From CBDDHT01 sp965228615 (GTDB taxonomy: Bacteria; Pseudomonadota; Alphaproteobacteria; Rhizobiales; Methyloligellaceae), in the NCBI GenBank assembly GCA_965228615.1, contig CBDDHT010000003.1, positions 744,001 to 808,000 of the forward strand: DNA of 64,000 nucleotides, written 5' to 3'. A program made the translations under genes and the position numbers. How positions within the stretch are numbered: the first letter of the stretch is position 1; every line of letters begins with the position of its first letter. The notes under the pieces were generated by a model. That model was given only the letters and a program-made list of their open reading frames with translations, had not been told where the DNA came from and ran no database searches. Shown here one piece after another: positions 50,362 through 58,308 of the stretch.

Positions 50362-51297
50362 ATGTCCTCCAACGGTTCCAAGATCACACGGCGTAACGTC
50401 CTCACTTCTCTAGCTGCCGCAGGCTGTCAGTTTCTGCCGGGCGCACAGATTGCCGCGGCGGCTGCAGGCCAAACGCTAAAGCGGGCAATTCCTTCGAGCG
50501 GAGAGATGGTCCCGGCCATCGGCATGGGCACCTGGATTACCTTCAATGTGGGCGGCGATACCGCTCTGCGTGACCAACGGGCGAAAGTTCTACAGACCTT
50601 TTTCGAACATGGTGGCGCGATGGTCGATTCATCGCCCATGTATGGCTCTGCCGAAGAAGTCATCGGTTATTGCCTCAAACGCGTTCCCGATCCAAGGCCA
50701 CTCTTCTCGGCAACGAAAGTCTGGACGATGACTGGCCTGCTGGGCCGACGGCAGATGAGAAAATCGGAAACACTATGGGGAGAAGAGCAGTTCGATCTGA
50801 TGCAGATCCACAATCTGCTCGATTGGGAGACCCATCTCGATACTCTCAAGGCCTGGAAAGCTGAAAAGCGGATCCGCTATCTCGGCATTACGACCTCTCA
50901 CGGACGCCGCCATACTGACATCGCGGATATCATGGCGAAGGAGCCCATCGATTTTGTCCAGTTCACTTACAACATCGTCGACCGAGAAGCTGAGACCCGC
51001 CTTCTGCCACTCGCGGCCGACAAGGGGCGCGCAGTGATCATCAATCGCCCCTTCCAGCGAGGCGCCCTTTTCGAGCATTTGAAGGGCAAACCCCTACCCG
51101 ACTGGGCTGGCGAGATCGATGTTGACAACTGGGCTCAGTACCTACTCAAATTTATCGTCTCGCACCCGGCCGTTACGTGCGCCATCCCGGCAACGTCAAA
51201 GGTCGAACATATGCGTGAGAATATGGGCGCGTTGCGAGGGCGAATGCCGGATGCGAGAATGCGCAAACGCATGATCAGTCATTTCGAAAACTTATGA
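50362..51297 (+). CDS. Aldo/keto reductase with Tat signal
   Basis: This 311-residue TIM-barrel reductase carries a twin-arginine export signal (TRRNVLTSLAAAGCQFLPG). Catalytic residues are the Asp/Tyr in MVDSSPMYGSAEEVI, the Lys in FSATKVW and the His in LMQIHNLLDWE. C-terminal cofactor-binding residues appear shorter than in cytosolic members (CAIPATSKVEHMREN). Export is unusual for an NADPH enzyme, but several Tat-exported homologues are known by annotation. It lies 57 bases after OsmC. Confidence 0.88.
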   Translation: MSSNGSKITRRNVLTSLAAAGCQFLPGAQIAAAAAGQTLKRAIPSSGEMVPAIGMGTWITFNVGGDTALRDQRAKVLQTFFEHGGAMVDSSPMYGSAEEVIGYCLKRVPDPRPLFSATKVWTMTGLLGRRQMRKSETLWGEEQFDLMQIHNLLDWETHLDTLKAWKAEKRIRYLGITTSHGRRHTDIADIMAKEPIDFVQFTYNIVDREAETRLLPLAADKGRAVIINRPFQRGALFEHLKGKPLPDWAGEIDVDNWAQYLLKFIVSHPAVTCAIPATSKVEHMRENMGALRGRMPDARMRKRMISHFENL

Positions 51298-51315
51298 GGA
51301 AAGCACTCCGCTGCG

Positions 51316-51960
51316 ATGATCGCATTCTCGTCAGAGGCCTACTATGCACTCTTTGCCGAGTACAATAGAGCCATCTGGCCAGCGCAGATCTTAGCGCTGC
51401 TGCTTGGCCTTCTGGCGCTCGTTTCAGCGGGTCGCCCGTTCTGGCAAAGCGACAGACTGATTGCACTCATCATTGTCGTGTTTTGGGCCTGGAGCGGCAT
51501 TGTTTATCACTGGAACTATTTTGCCGGGATCAACTTTGTCGCGCCCGTGCTCGCCGTGTTCTTCGTCATTCAAACCGTGCTGCTGTTATGGACCGGCATT
51601 GTCCGAGACCGCGTTGCGTTCCGCTTCTCGGGCAATCTGTACGGATGGGTGGGCCTGATACTCGCAGTATACGCCCTTGCGTTCCATGCCGTGACCAGCC
51701 ACCTGGCCGGACATGTTTGGCCTGCCCTGCCGGCATTTGGCGTTACACCTAGCTCTGTCCTGCTGTTCACACTCGGATTGCTTCTTATGGCCGAGCCACA
51801 CGTACCCTGGCATCTCACGATCCTACCGGTTCTCTTGTGCCTTCTCGGAGCGATCGGCGCATGGTTTCTTGATGTTCGTGAGGATCTGCCGCTGGCAGTT
51901 GCCTGCATTGCCGGTCCGCTATTCGCGCTTCTCAAGAACCGCCGCCCTGGCAGTCCATAA
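51316..51960 (+). CDS. DUF6064 family membrane protein
   Basis: This 214-residue protein has six or so hydrophobic helices and the N-terminal signature YYALFAEYNRAIWPAQI with FWAWSGIVYHWNYFAGIN, which I associate with DUF6064. No enzymatic motif is seen. It follows the aldo/keto reductase by 18 bases, so both are probably in one transcript. Confidence 0.78.
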   Translation: MIAFSSEAYYALFAEYNRAIWPAQILALLLGLLALVSAGRPFWQSDRLIALIIVVFWAWSGIVYHWNYFAGINFVAPVLAVFFVIQTVLLLWTGIVRDRVAFRFSGNLYGWVGLILAVYALAFHAVTSHLAGHVWPALPAFGVTPSSVLLFTLGLLLMAEPHVPWHLTILPVLLCLLGAIGAWFLDVREDLPLAVACIAGPLFALLKNRRPGSP

Positions 51961-52071
51961 CTGGGAGCAGGTCAGGTTCAAACGGGGTCAGACAATTGCT
52001 CGTTATCGCAATTGGGGCATCCAGAAATGTATTATGTTCAGAGACTGCAATAGATGCTCCAGGGACATGTC

Positions 52072-53103
52072 ATGCCTCTGCCGCCAGATAAATTACCACC
52101 GCAAATGCTCCCTGAAATTACTGTGTTCGACGCAGGACGCCATTGGCCTTTGGAGACGCTGGAGACGGCCAAGCGCCAGGTACATGCGCTCTTGAACGAG
52201 GCGACTGCGCACTATCCGTCAGCCATTCTGAGGGTTGGCGATGCGATTTCCCGGCGCTGGCTGGCTCGAACACAAAACCCGCATCTCGATGAAATGGATC
52301 GAATAGCGGCATACATCCAACGTCCTGGAACCTACTATTTCAACATCAGCTATGAATGGGGGTGTAGCACTGCTGCCGGGCCGAGCCCCGATCGCAGATC
52401 GGCACGCCTCGTGCGCGTTCTCGACTGGCCAACGAACGGCCTCGGCCGGAACATCATCGCCGTACGCGTATCCGGTCGCGCCGGCACCTGGATCAATCTC
52501 ACATGGCCGGGATACACAGGCGTACTACAGGCCATGGCACCCGGGCGCTTTGCTGCGGCCATCAATCAAGCGCCTATGGAGATGCCGGTCGGGATCATGC
52601 CGCTGGATTGGGCCGTCAACCGCTCAAAGGTCTGGCGAAGCTCCGACCCGACACCTGCACATCTCTTGCGGCACGTGTTCGAGCAGGCTGAAAGCTTCGA
52701 CGAGGCATACGGCCTACTGGTAAATACGCCGATCGCCGCCTCGGCAATTTTCACATTGAGCGGTCTGGGACCAAGCGAAGCATGTGTAATCGAGCGCAAA
52801 CCAAACGATGTGCATGTTATTGAAGGCCCTGCAAGCGCAGCAAATGAATGGCAGATGCCGGATTGGCGAGGACGAAACCGCGGGAATGAGAATGACGTGC
52901 GTCGAGAGATCGCCGCCTCTTACAATCTTGCACTGTGTTCGGATTTTGACTGGCTGCAGCCCCCCGTTCGCAATCCGACGACACGACTGGCTCTTATTGC
53001 TGATGCAGAAAGCGGACACATCGTCGTTCAAGGTTTCGAATCGGAAGGGCCAGCGACCCGCGTGCTTTCGCTACATTGCGACAAGACCGCCAAGACGCAT
53101 TGA
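52072..53103 (+). CDS. C45/acid-ceramidase-like Ntn hydrolase
   Basis: This 343-residue protein has the pattern of N-terminal nucleophile amidohydrolases. A pro-segment is followed by SYEWGCSTAAG, with Cys98 as the likely nucleophile after autocleavage, then RVLDWPTNGLGRN, WPGYTGVLQAMAPGRFAAAI with downstream Asn/Arg residues, and FTLSGLGPSEACVIER. This matches acid ceramidase / N-acylethanolamine hydrolase relatives. I choose the ATG at 52072 with AGGGAC seven bases upstream; an ATG at 52054 is possible. No signal peptide is evident. The substrate (N-acyl lipid or peptide) is unknown. Confidence 0.75.
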   Translation: MPLPPDKLPPQMLPEITVFDAGRHWPLETLETAKRQVHALLNEATAHYPSAILRVGDAISRRWLARTQNPHLDEMDRIAAYIQRPGTYYFNISYEWGCSTAAGPSPDRRSARLVRVLDWPTNGLGRNIIAVRVSGRAGTWINLTWPGYTGVLQAMAPGRFAAAINQAPMEMPVGIMPLDWAVNRSKVWRSSDPTPAHLLRHVFEQAESFDEAYGLLVNTPIAASAIFTLSGLGPSEACVIERKPNDVHVIEGPASAANEWQMPDWRGRNRGNENDVRREIAASYNLALCSDFDWLQPPVRNPTTRLALIADAESGHIVVQGFESEGPATRVLSLHCDKTAKTH

Positions 53104-53135
53104 CCTGCACGGCTCTGACTTTAGTGCGCCACGTA

Positions 53136-53696
53136 TCAGCGGTCAGAGAAGTTCAATCGGCGGATGATTTTTCGAGCCCATCCCCGCGATGCTTTGAAGG
53201 CCGTCGGACGTTCGACCGATTGTGGTCCTTGTCGGTCCGGATCTCTTAGTGTGCCTGCCGCATCCGGATGGCGGCATTGACAATCAGGCCCTTCGACGCA
53301 GTACGCCCCAGGGGTCATGAGAAGTCTTTGAAAGAGGATTCGACCCGTGGCGCGAGCCGTTCGCTTCAATTCGACCTGGCTTGCGAAGATCGAGCCGTGA
53401 ACATCGCCGGCGACGACAACATCGTCTGCGACAATGTCCCCTTCAACGCATCCTCCAGGCCTTATCTCGACCTCGGCGCTACAAACATCGCCGCAGATCT
53501 TGCCGCGGATTTCAACAACGCCGTTTGCCATCAGTCCGCCGGTCAAGGTAACGCCTTCCGCAACAACGGTAGGCCCTTTTCGCCTTAACGCACTCGCCAG
53601 CGACTTCGGCGTGAGATAGCGCACCGGTTTGCCGGGTGACGCCGGCGACGAAGTCGGCGTGCCGATCTCGGAGTCAATCTTGTCTTGAGCATACAT
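53136..53696 (-). CDS. Bactofilin-type polymer-forming protein
   Basis: This protein of about 186 residues has a right-handed beta-helix region typical of bactofilins (GLMANGVVEIRGKICGDVCS, then VEGDIVADDVVVAGDVHGSI, about residues 55-110). Bactofilins polymerise without nucleotide and scaffold envelope processes. The stretch after residue 125 is not beta-helical and is rich in Arg, Pro and Cys, longer than usual. The start is uncertain: neither the ATG at 53696 nor a GTG at 53720 has a good ribosome binding site. It converges on the C45 gene. Confidence 0.78.
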   Translation of the reverse strand: MYAQDKIDSEIGTPTSSPASPGKPVRYLTPKSLASALRRKGPTVVAEGVTLTGGLMANGVVEIRGKICGDVCSAEVEIRPGGCVEGDIVADDVVVAGDVHGSIFASQVELKRTARATGRILFQRLLMTPGAYCVEGPDCQCRHPDAAGTLRDPDRQGPQSVERPTAFKASRGWARKIIRRLNFSDR

Positions 53697-54000
53697 GGAA
53701 CAAAACCAAAACTTGGGCACGCAAGAAGCGCCAGGGGAAACTCAGCGCATGCATACGATGGGAGCACTGCATGATGTACTTGAGACGATCTCCAACACGA
53801 CCTTGAAATTACCATATCGTCCACGCAAAACCATCGACCATACAATTGATTGTGGAAAAGCGATCATCGGGCAGGTAAGAGATCCTCGTGCCGGCAATGG
53901 CCAATACTCAGACATTCACGCAATGATTTGTGATCGGTACAAGTTCCGTTGCACATGAATTCTTCTGTAGTGTTGTGTTTAGTCATATAGGGAGTCTCAA
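53697..54000. promoter_or_regulatory. Divergent gap between bactofilin and carbonic anhydrase
   Basis: This stretch of about 300 bp contains an 87-codon frame beginning near 53695, but its composition and start are unconvincing and it overlaps the bactofilin start. It must hold the promoter of the carbonic anhydrase gene. I see no clear operator. Confidence 0.4.
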
Positions 54001-54801
54001 ATGAGAATGTCGTGTCTGAATGTGCCTGCCGCCGCCGTCGTCATGCTCGCCCTGTCCACCGGTGCTGTTTATGCGCAGGAACTCTGTACAGGCTACGGCC
54101 CGCAAACGCCGCGCGACATTTCTCAGGTCGAAGGTACGAATGCCCGCATCTTCACGCTGGCACCTCCTGCGTCGAAAATGAACCTCTGCAACATCCACAC
54201 CCACACCAACGCCGAGCATAAGGGACCCGGCTTTTCCGTATCTGCCGGAACCGGAAAGCATGGTGGCTACAAATGCAACAATTCGGACAAACTCTCGGCA
54301 GCCGAACTCAAAGATCCGTCAAACGGACATGGCGCCTTTCACGGCATCAAGCCCGGCGACACGATTGAGGTTCATTGGGTTCATACGTCCTGCGACGTAA
54401 AGCCAGGCAAAGGCCTCGGTTCGTGTCTGAGCGAAAAGTGCGCCAACCCTGAACTAAGAGTGGAAACACAGGTCTTCCTGGTCGTGAATGATCCCAAGGC
54501 ACTCGACTTCGCCAAGTTCGCCTATGCCGGCAACAAGGTCGGTGGACTTCACCAGGCCAAATCCCTTCCGACAGGAACCGGCACGCCGGTCGTCTTCGCC
54601 GGCTCAACCACAGGCCCCAAATACACGCAGTCAGCCTGCTCACCCCTGCAGGTCACCTGGAGTGTGCGCCCGAATTGCGCCAAGGTCGATGTCTCCTCAC
54701 TCTACAAGTGGGCCAAAGATGGCAATGTATTCAAGGAAGACCATTCACACGGTGTTCGTCAGCTCGTCACGGCCAAGGAACTGCTGGCACCGATCAAGTA
54801 G
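54001..54801 (+). CDS. Delta-class carbonic anhydrase (predicted, exported)
   Basis: This 266-residue exported protein has a signal peptide ending near AYA (VYAQ, about residue 25). It carries the histidine-rich signatures CNIHTHTNAEHKGPGF (His66, 68, 73) and IEVHWVHTSC (His125, His128), which I recognise from delta-class carbonic anhydrases, first described in marine diatoms. There are eight or so cysteines, enough for disulfides in the periplasm. The enzyme would interconvert CO2 and bicarbonate with zinc. Its stop overlaps the end of the convergent redoxin gene by eight bases. Confidence 0.78.
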   Translation: MRMSCLNVPAAAVVMLALSTGAVYAQELCTGYGPQTPRDISQVEGTNARIFTLAPPASKMNLCNIHTHTNAEHKGPGFSVSAGTGKHGGYKCNNSDKLSAAELKDPSNGHGAFHGIKPGDTIEVHWVHTSCDVKPGKGLGSCLSEKCANPELRVETQVFLVVNDPKALDFAKFAYAGNKVGGLHQAKSLPTGTGTPVVFAGSTTGPKYTQSACSPLQVTWSVRPNCAKVDVSSLYKWAKDGNVFKEDHSHGVRQLVTAKELLAPIK

Positions 54802-55279
54802 AGTTGGTCTCTATTGCTGATTGGATTATCGCACCCAGTGCCATGTCGTGCACTTGGCCGAAGAGCTGCGTCGCGATCCGGCCGACACGGTTGATGATGA
54901 GCGTCGTCGGCGTGCCTTTCATGCCATAGGCAGACATCGTCACAGGTAGCGGTCCAGGTTCTCCAGCCTCGTCGATCCCGATTGGAAAAGTTAGTCGATT
55001 CTCGTGAATGAAAGCTTTGAGAGCCACTGGCGTCATGGCTTCATGATGTTCGAAGACGGTGTGGAGTCCAATTACGACCAAATCCGTCTGCGCAAACATC
55101 TCATAAGCTCTCTGCGTCTGCGGAATCGCGTGGGAGACACAGCCAGGGCAAAGCATCTGGAACGCGTGGATCAGAACCGGACGCCCGCGTAGCTCTGCCA
55201 AGCTCAAGGGGTGATCGCAGTTGAACCAGCGCGAAACGGATAGCTCAGGGGCTTGGGGTTCGCTCAAAAGCTCATTCAT
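54794..55279 (-). CDS. Redoxin / TlpA-like thiol protein with CPGC motif
   Basis: This 161-residue protein has a thioredoxin fold with a CxxC centre in FQMLCPGCVSHAIPQ (about residues 44-58), and GMKGTPTTLIINRVG provides the cis-proline region. It has no export signal, so it is probably cytoplasmic. The ATG at 55279 has GGAGG nine bases upstream. It lies 74 bases downstream of the secreted-protein gene on the same strand and is probably in one unit under the MarR-linked promoter. Confidence 0.82.
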   Translation of the reverse strand: MNELLSEPQAPELSVSRWFNCDHPLSLAELRGRPVLIHAFQMLCPGCVSHAIPQTQRAYEMFAQTDLVVIGLHTVFEHHEAMTPVALKAFIHENRLTFPIGIDEAGEPGPLPVTMSAYGMKGTPTTLIINRVGRIATQLFGQVHDMALGAIIQSAIETNST

Positions 55280-55353
55280 CTCAACTGCCTCCATCCGACA
55301 GGCGGGCGCTCATCCGAGCGCTCGCCTGTTTGATCTTCTGAAATCGTCTTCAA

Positions 55354-56088
55354 CTATTCAATTCGGCCTGGAAGGCTCAGGTCACCGGAAGCGATGTCAA
55401 AGACAGCGCTCACGCAAAGGAGCGGCACATGCGCATTGGCATTGACGCGCAGAGCTGAAGTCACGCCATCGAACGAGACGCCGGACAACTGAACCGTTTT
55501 CTCGAATGGAACGCGAACCTCGACCGAAGTCTTGGTGAAAGAGGGATGCCATCCGGGGCTGTCGATCAAGATCGGCAAATGCGGCCATGTCTTCGGCAGA
55601 TCCATCACCTCCCCCTTCTTGATATCGCGCACCTTTAGTCCGGCCTCACCGCATTGATCGGTTTTGGTCAATACGACCCAATGACTATGCCACCTGCGAC
55701 CGTCATTCTTGGGATCGCCATCGCCGTCTTCGTCATAGAGAGGCGTATCGTCGAAATCGGGGTGGGATGTGACGGCAAATGCCAGAATACCCGTCTTGGG
55801 GCTGAAACCCACGGCAGAGGGATCGAAGCTTGTCGGCCAGACATAGGAGAACACCGTCGCACCTTTGAGCTGACCGATTGTAGCCGGCGTATTTGCTCCC
55901 GCATCCTTGGCAACATCCATTCGGAAGACTAGGTTCTGACCATCCTGTTTGATTGCCGCTTTCTGGATATCGAAGCTAGGATTGTCCGCGATTGACGATG
56001 TCGACGTGACATCGCCCGCCAGTGCCGCTCCGGAGATCACCGCGACGGAACAGATTGCCGCCAGCACAGTTCTTTGGGTTGTCATCAT
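55354..56088 (-). CDS. Exported protein of unknown function with acidic loop
   Basis: This 244-residue protein has a signal peptide (TVLAAICSVAVISGAALAG). The mature part is beta-rich with an Asp/Gly-rich loop (DEDGDGDPKNDG, about residues 122-133) that resembles a calcium-binding turn, followed by WHSHWVVLTK. Two cysteines are present. The two adjacent ATG codons (56088, 56085) follow GAAGGAA. It faces the MarR gene across two inverted operators and leads into the redoxin gene. I cannot name its family. Confidence 0.75.
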   Translation of the reverse strand: MMTTQRTVLAAICSVAVISGAALAGDVTSTSSIADNPSFDIQKAAIKQDGQNLVFRMDVAKDAGANTPATIGQLKGATVFSYVWPTSFDPSAVGFSPKTGILAFAVTSHPDFDDTPLYDEDGDGDPKNDGRRWHSHWVVLTKTDQCGEAGLKVRDIKKGEVMDLPKTWPHLPILIDSPGWHPSFTKTSVEVRVPFEKTVQLSGVSFDGVTSALRVNANAHVPLLCVSAVFDIASGDLSLPGRIE

Positions 56089-56111
56089 GAAATTTCCTTC
56101 ACTTGCAGAAA

Positions 56112-56185
56112 TTGCATCGAGTCGATACAATCAACAACTAGAGCGCCACCAACAGGCTGTCAATATATGTATCGACTCGATGCAA
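56112..56185. promoter_or_regulatory. Paired inverted MarR operators in a divergent promoter
   Basis: TTGCATCGAGTCGATACA (56112-56129) recurs as its perfect reverse complement at 56168-56185. Each copy is also nearly palindromic itself (ATCGA-n-TCGAT). They lie 23 and 17 bases from the start codons of the exported protein and MarR genes. A TTGACA on the minus strand (56158-56163) sits between them. This is the expected layout of autoregulatory MarR sites. Confidence 0.78.
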
Positions 56186-56202
56186 AATTTTGGAGATCAA
56201 AG

Positions 56203-56769
56203 ATGAGCGATGATGCGCTCGCTGTGGCGAATCTATTCGAGAGAATTTCCAGATTGACGCGAACCGAGGAACAGATCGGAGATCTTTATCCTGCACAATG
56301 GGCAGCGCTCAGATATCTCGGCCGTGCCAACCGCTTTTCGAGGACACCGATGGCGCTGACCCGCTATCTCGGAACGACACGCGGTACCATGTCCCAAACC
56401 ATTATTGCCCTGGATCGAAAAGGATACCTGGAACGGCTCCCGAGCAAGCGCGATAAACGATCCGTCGATTTGAAGCTCACATTTGCCGGTAAGAAGAAGC
56501 TGAAGAACGATCCAATCCAAAATCTTGCCAAAGCATTGGAGCCAACTGATGGCCTCGATGTGAAATCCATCCGCAACATGCTGGAGACAGCTCTTTCTCG
56601 GCTCATCGATGCCAATGAAGGTCGTTCTTTTGGCCAGTGTCGAACCTGTCGCTTTTTCGTCCGAGAGAGCGCCGCATCTGACGGAGCACCTTTCCGCTGC
56701 AGCCTTCTCGACGTTTCCCTCTCCCAGTCCGACAGTGAGGACATCTGTGTCGAGCATGAGGCAGCCTAG
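56203..56769 (+). CDS. MarR-family regulator with C-terminal four-cysteine motif
   Basis: This 188-residue protein has a winged helix (residues 30-100: YPAQWAALRYL, RTPMALTRYLGTTRGTMSQT, SKRDKRSVDLKLT) followed by a C-terminal extension with four cysteines, C146-x2-C149-x16-C166-x15-C182, in an arrangement that could hold zinc or an iron-sulfur cluster. The ATG at 56203 has GGAG seven bases upstream. It is divergent from the exported protein/redoxin unit and surrounded by the operators, so it probably represses both itself and that unit. The inducer could be redox or metal. Confidence 0.85.
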   Translation: MSDDALAVANLFERISRLTRTEEQIGDLYPAQWAALRYLGRANRFSRTPMALTRYLGTTRGTMSQTIIALDRKGYLERLPSKRDKRSVDLKLTFAGKKKLKNDPIQNLAKALEPTDGLDVKSIRNMLETALSRLIDANEGRSFGQCRTCRFFVRESAASDGAPFRCSLLDVSLSQSDSEDICVEHEAA

Positions 56770-57083
56770 GCCCCTCCTACGCCACCAAGTCGGCTGCTTT
56801 ACCTGTATTCGCAGGCTCACCAGACCGGACGGCAAATCGGGACCTTTGGACAATCGCCAAAAAACCGGCGAACTGCGGCAGCGCGCCCGCATGAAACTCA
56901 TCAAACTTACGAAAAAATCAAATTAACCCTTTTGATTCTCTTAACTTTTTTCACCGCCCCGTTCGTGGTGTGACGCCCATCACACTTGATCCTTCAGATC
57001 ACTACCAATTCCTTAAGATGAGGCAGCGCGTCGATGCACACCCCGCGTTGCCTGGGCAAAGGACAAAGACCAAAGGGAGAGCC
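56770..57083 (+). promoter_or_regulatory. Intergenic region with AT-rich promoter
   Basis: This 314-bp gap lies between the MarR gene and a small exported protein. It includes an AT-rich stretch at about 56905-56955 and the CRP-like palindrome at 56968-56985, listed separately. No gene is evident. Confidence 0.45.
56968..56985. promoter_or_regulatory. CRP/FNR-type binding site
   Basis: GTGTGA-CGCCCA-TCACAC is a perfect match to the TGTGA-N6-TCACA consensus of CRP-family regulators. It lies 98 bases upstream of the exported 126-residue protein gene. In alphaproteobacteria a similar site can serve other CRP-like factors, so the exact regulator is open. Confidence 0.5.
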
Positions 57084-57464
57084 ATGCGATACCAATTCGC
57101 ACTGATGCTCGCACTCGCATTCGGCATGATGAGCGCCGGAGGCCAGGCACATGCACAATCCATCGCAGGGGTTTGGGCTGGAACAGGCTTTGTGAAGTCC
57201 ACCATCGGCACCAAGGAAGCCGTGCAATGCCGCGTCACATACAGCCGGGAGTCCGGCAAGGATTTCGGGTTGTCCGCGACATGCACGACCGAAGGTGGCA
57301 AAACCAAATCCGTTCAGGGAAATCTGGTCAGATCCAAATCCAACCGCTATGCGGGACGCATCTCATTTGGCGGAGCGATCGTCGTGACCGTAAAGGGCAA
57401 TCGACAAACGCTGACCGTGTCGAGCGCCATGGGCACCGGACGTGTCAATCTGGTTAGGCGCTGA
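57084..57464 (+). CDS. Small exported beta-rich protein
   Basis: This 126-residue protein has a signal peptide (FALMLALAFGMMSAGGQAHA) and a mature domain of roughly 100 residues starting SIAGVWAGTGFVKS, with several repeated beta-strand-like stretches and two cysteines (QCRVTYS, ATCTTEGG) that could form a disulfide. The ATG at 57084 follows AAAGGGAGAG. No known family is recognised. A CRP-like site lies upstream. Confidence 0.72.
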   Translation: MRYQFALMLALAFGMMSAGGQAHAQSIAGVWAGTGFVKSTIGTKEAVQCRVTYSRESGKDFGLSATCTTEGGKTKSVQGNLVRSKSNRYAGRISFGGAIVVTVKGNRQTLTVSSAMGTGRVNLVRR

Positions 57465-57602
57465 GCGACGAACAGTGTTCTTGAGATTGCCGATTGCCAA
57501 GCGTCTTGAGATAGCTATCTTGTACCCTGATCAAGATGGGCGAAAAAAACAGTCGCCATTATTCGTTCGCACGCCTCTCTGCTTTTCTCCTGACACGCAA
57601 GG

Positions 57603-58274
57603 TTGATCCGATTGCAGGCCGTTCTTTTCGATCATGATGGAACTCTCGTCGATTCCGAAGGGATCCACTGCCAGCACTGGCAGGAGATCCTGTCAGATCA
57701 CAACGTTCAACTGTCGGACGCAGACTACAAGAAGCATTTGGCAGGCGTTCCGACGCCGGCAAATGCCGATCGATTGGTTCGCCAACATCGCCTTAGCGTA
57801 GCGGCACAGTTGCTTTCTGAAAGGAAAGACCAGGTCACTCGAGAGTTTCTTTCCAATCGCCCCTTCCCGCTCATGCCGGGAGCTCTCCACGCTCTAGAGA
57901 CAGTCCACGACACCGGCATGAAGATCGCCATCGTGACCGGCGCCGGCTCGCATGGTGTGACATCAACAATCGATGCCCATGGACTCGGCTCCCTCGTGGA
58001 GGTCGTTGTTTCGGGCGATGATGTCTACCAGAGCAAACCAGCACCCGATTGCTATTTGCTGGCTCTTGATCGCCTGAACCTTAGCTCTACAGAATGTCTC
58101 GCTCTGGAAGATACGCAGAATGGTGTGACAGCAGCCGTTGCTGCAGGTCTCGTCTGTTGCGCGATCCCAAACACGTTCTCGGCACATCACAATTTCGAGC
58201 AGGCCGACCGCAAATTTTCCGATTTGTGGGAGGCAATTGGCTGGATCAAGAGCGAATTCCATGATCCGGCCTGA
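57603..58274 (+). CDS. HAD-family hydrolase (phosphoglycolate/beta-PGM-like)
   Basis: This 223-residue HAD phosphatase or phosphomutase has the nucleophile motif FDHDGTLVDSEG (Asp near residues 10-12), a helical cap, the motif II region VTGAGSHGV and the acidic motif LALEDTQNGVTAAVAAG. The TTG start at 57603 has a poor ribosome binding site, and another TTG lies at 57612. Substrates such as phosphoglycolate, glucose-phosphate or nucleotides cannot be separated. It converges on a LysR gene. Confidence 0.85.
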   Translation: MIRLQAVLFDHDGTLVDSEGIHCQHWQEILSDHNVQLSDADYKKHLAGVPTPANADRLVRQHRLSVAAQLLSERKDQVTREFLSNRPFPLMPGALHALETVHDTGMKIAIVTGAGSHGVTSTIDAHGLGSLVEVVVSGDDVYQSKPAPDCYLLALDRLNLSSTECLALEDTQNGVTAAVAAGLVCCAIPNTFSAHHNFEQADRKFSDLWEAIGWIKSEFHDPA

Positions 58275-58308
58275 TTCACAGAGACAGTGAACCGCGCAGA
58301 ATTGGGGC

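Noticed and set aside
53695..53958. Frame of 87 codons between bactofilin and carbonic anhydrase
   Set aside because: It overlaps the bactofilin start, has no good ribosome binding site and unconvincing composition.
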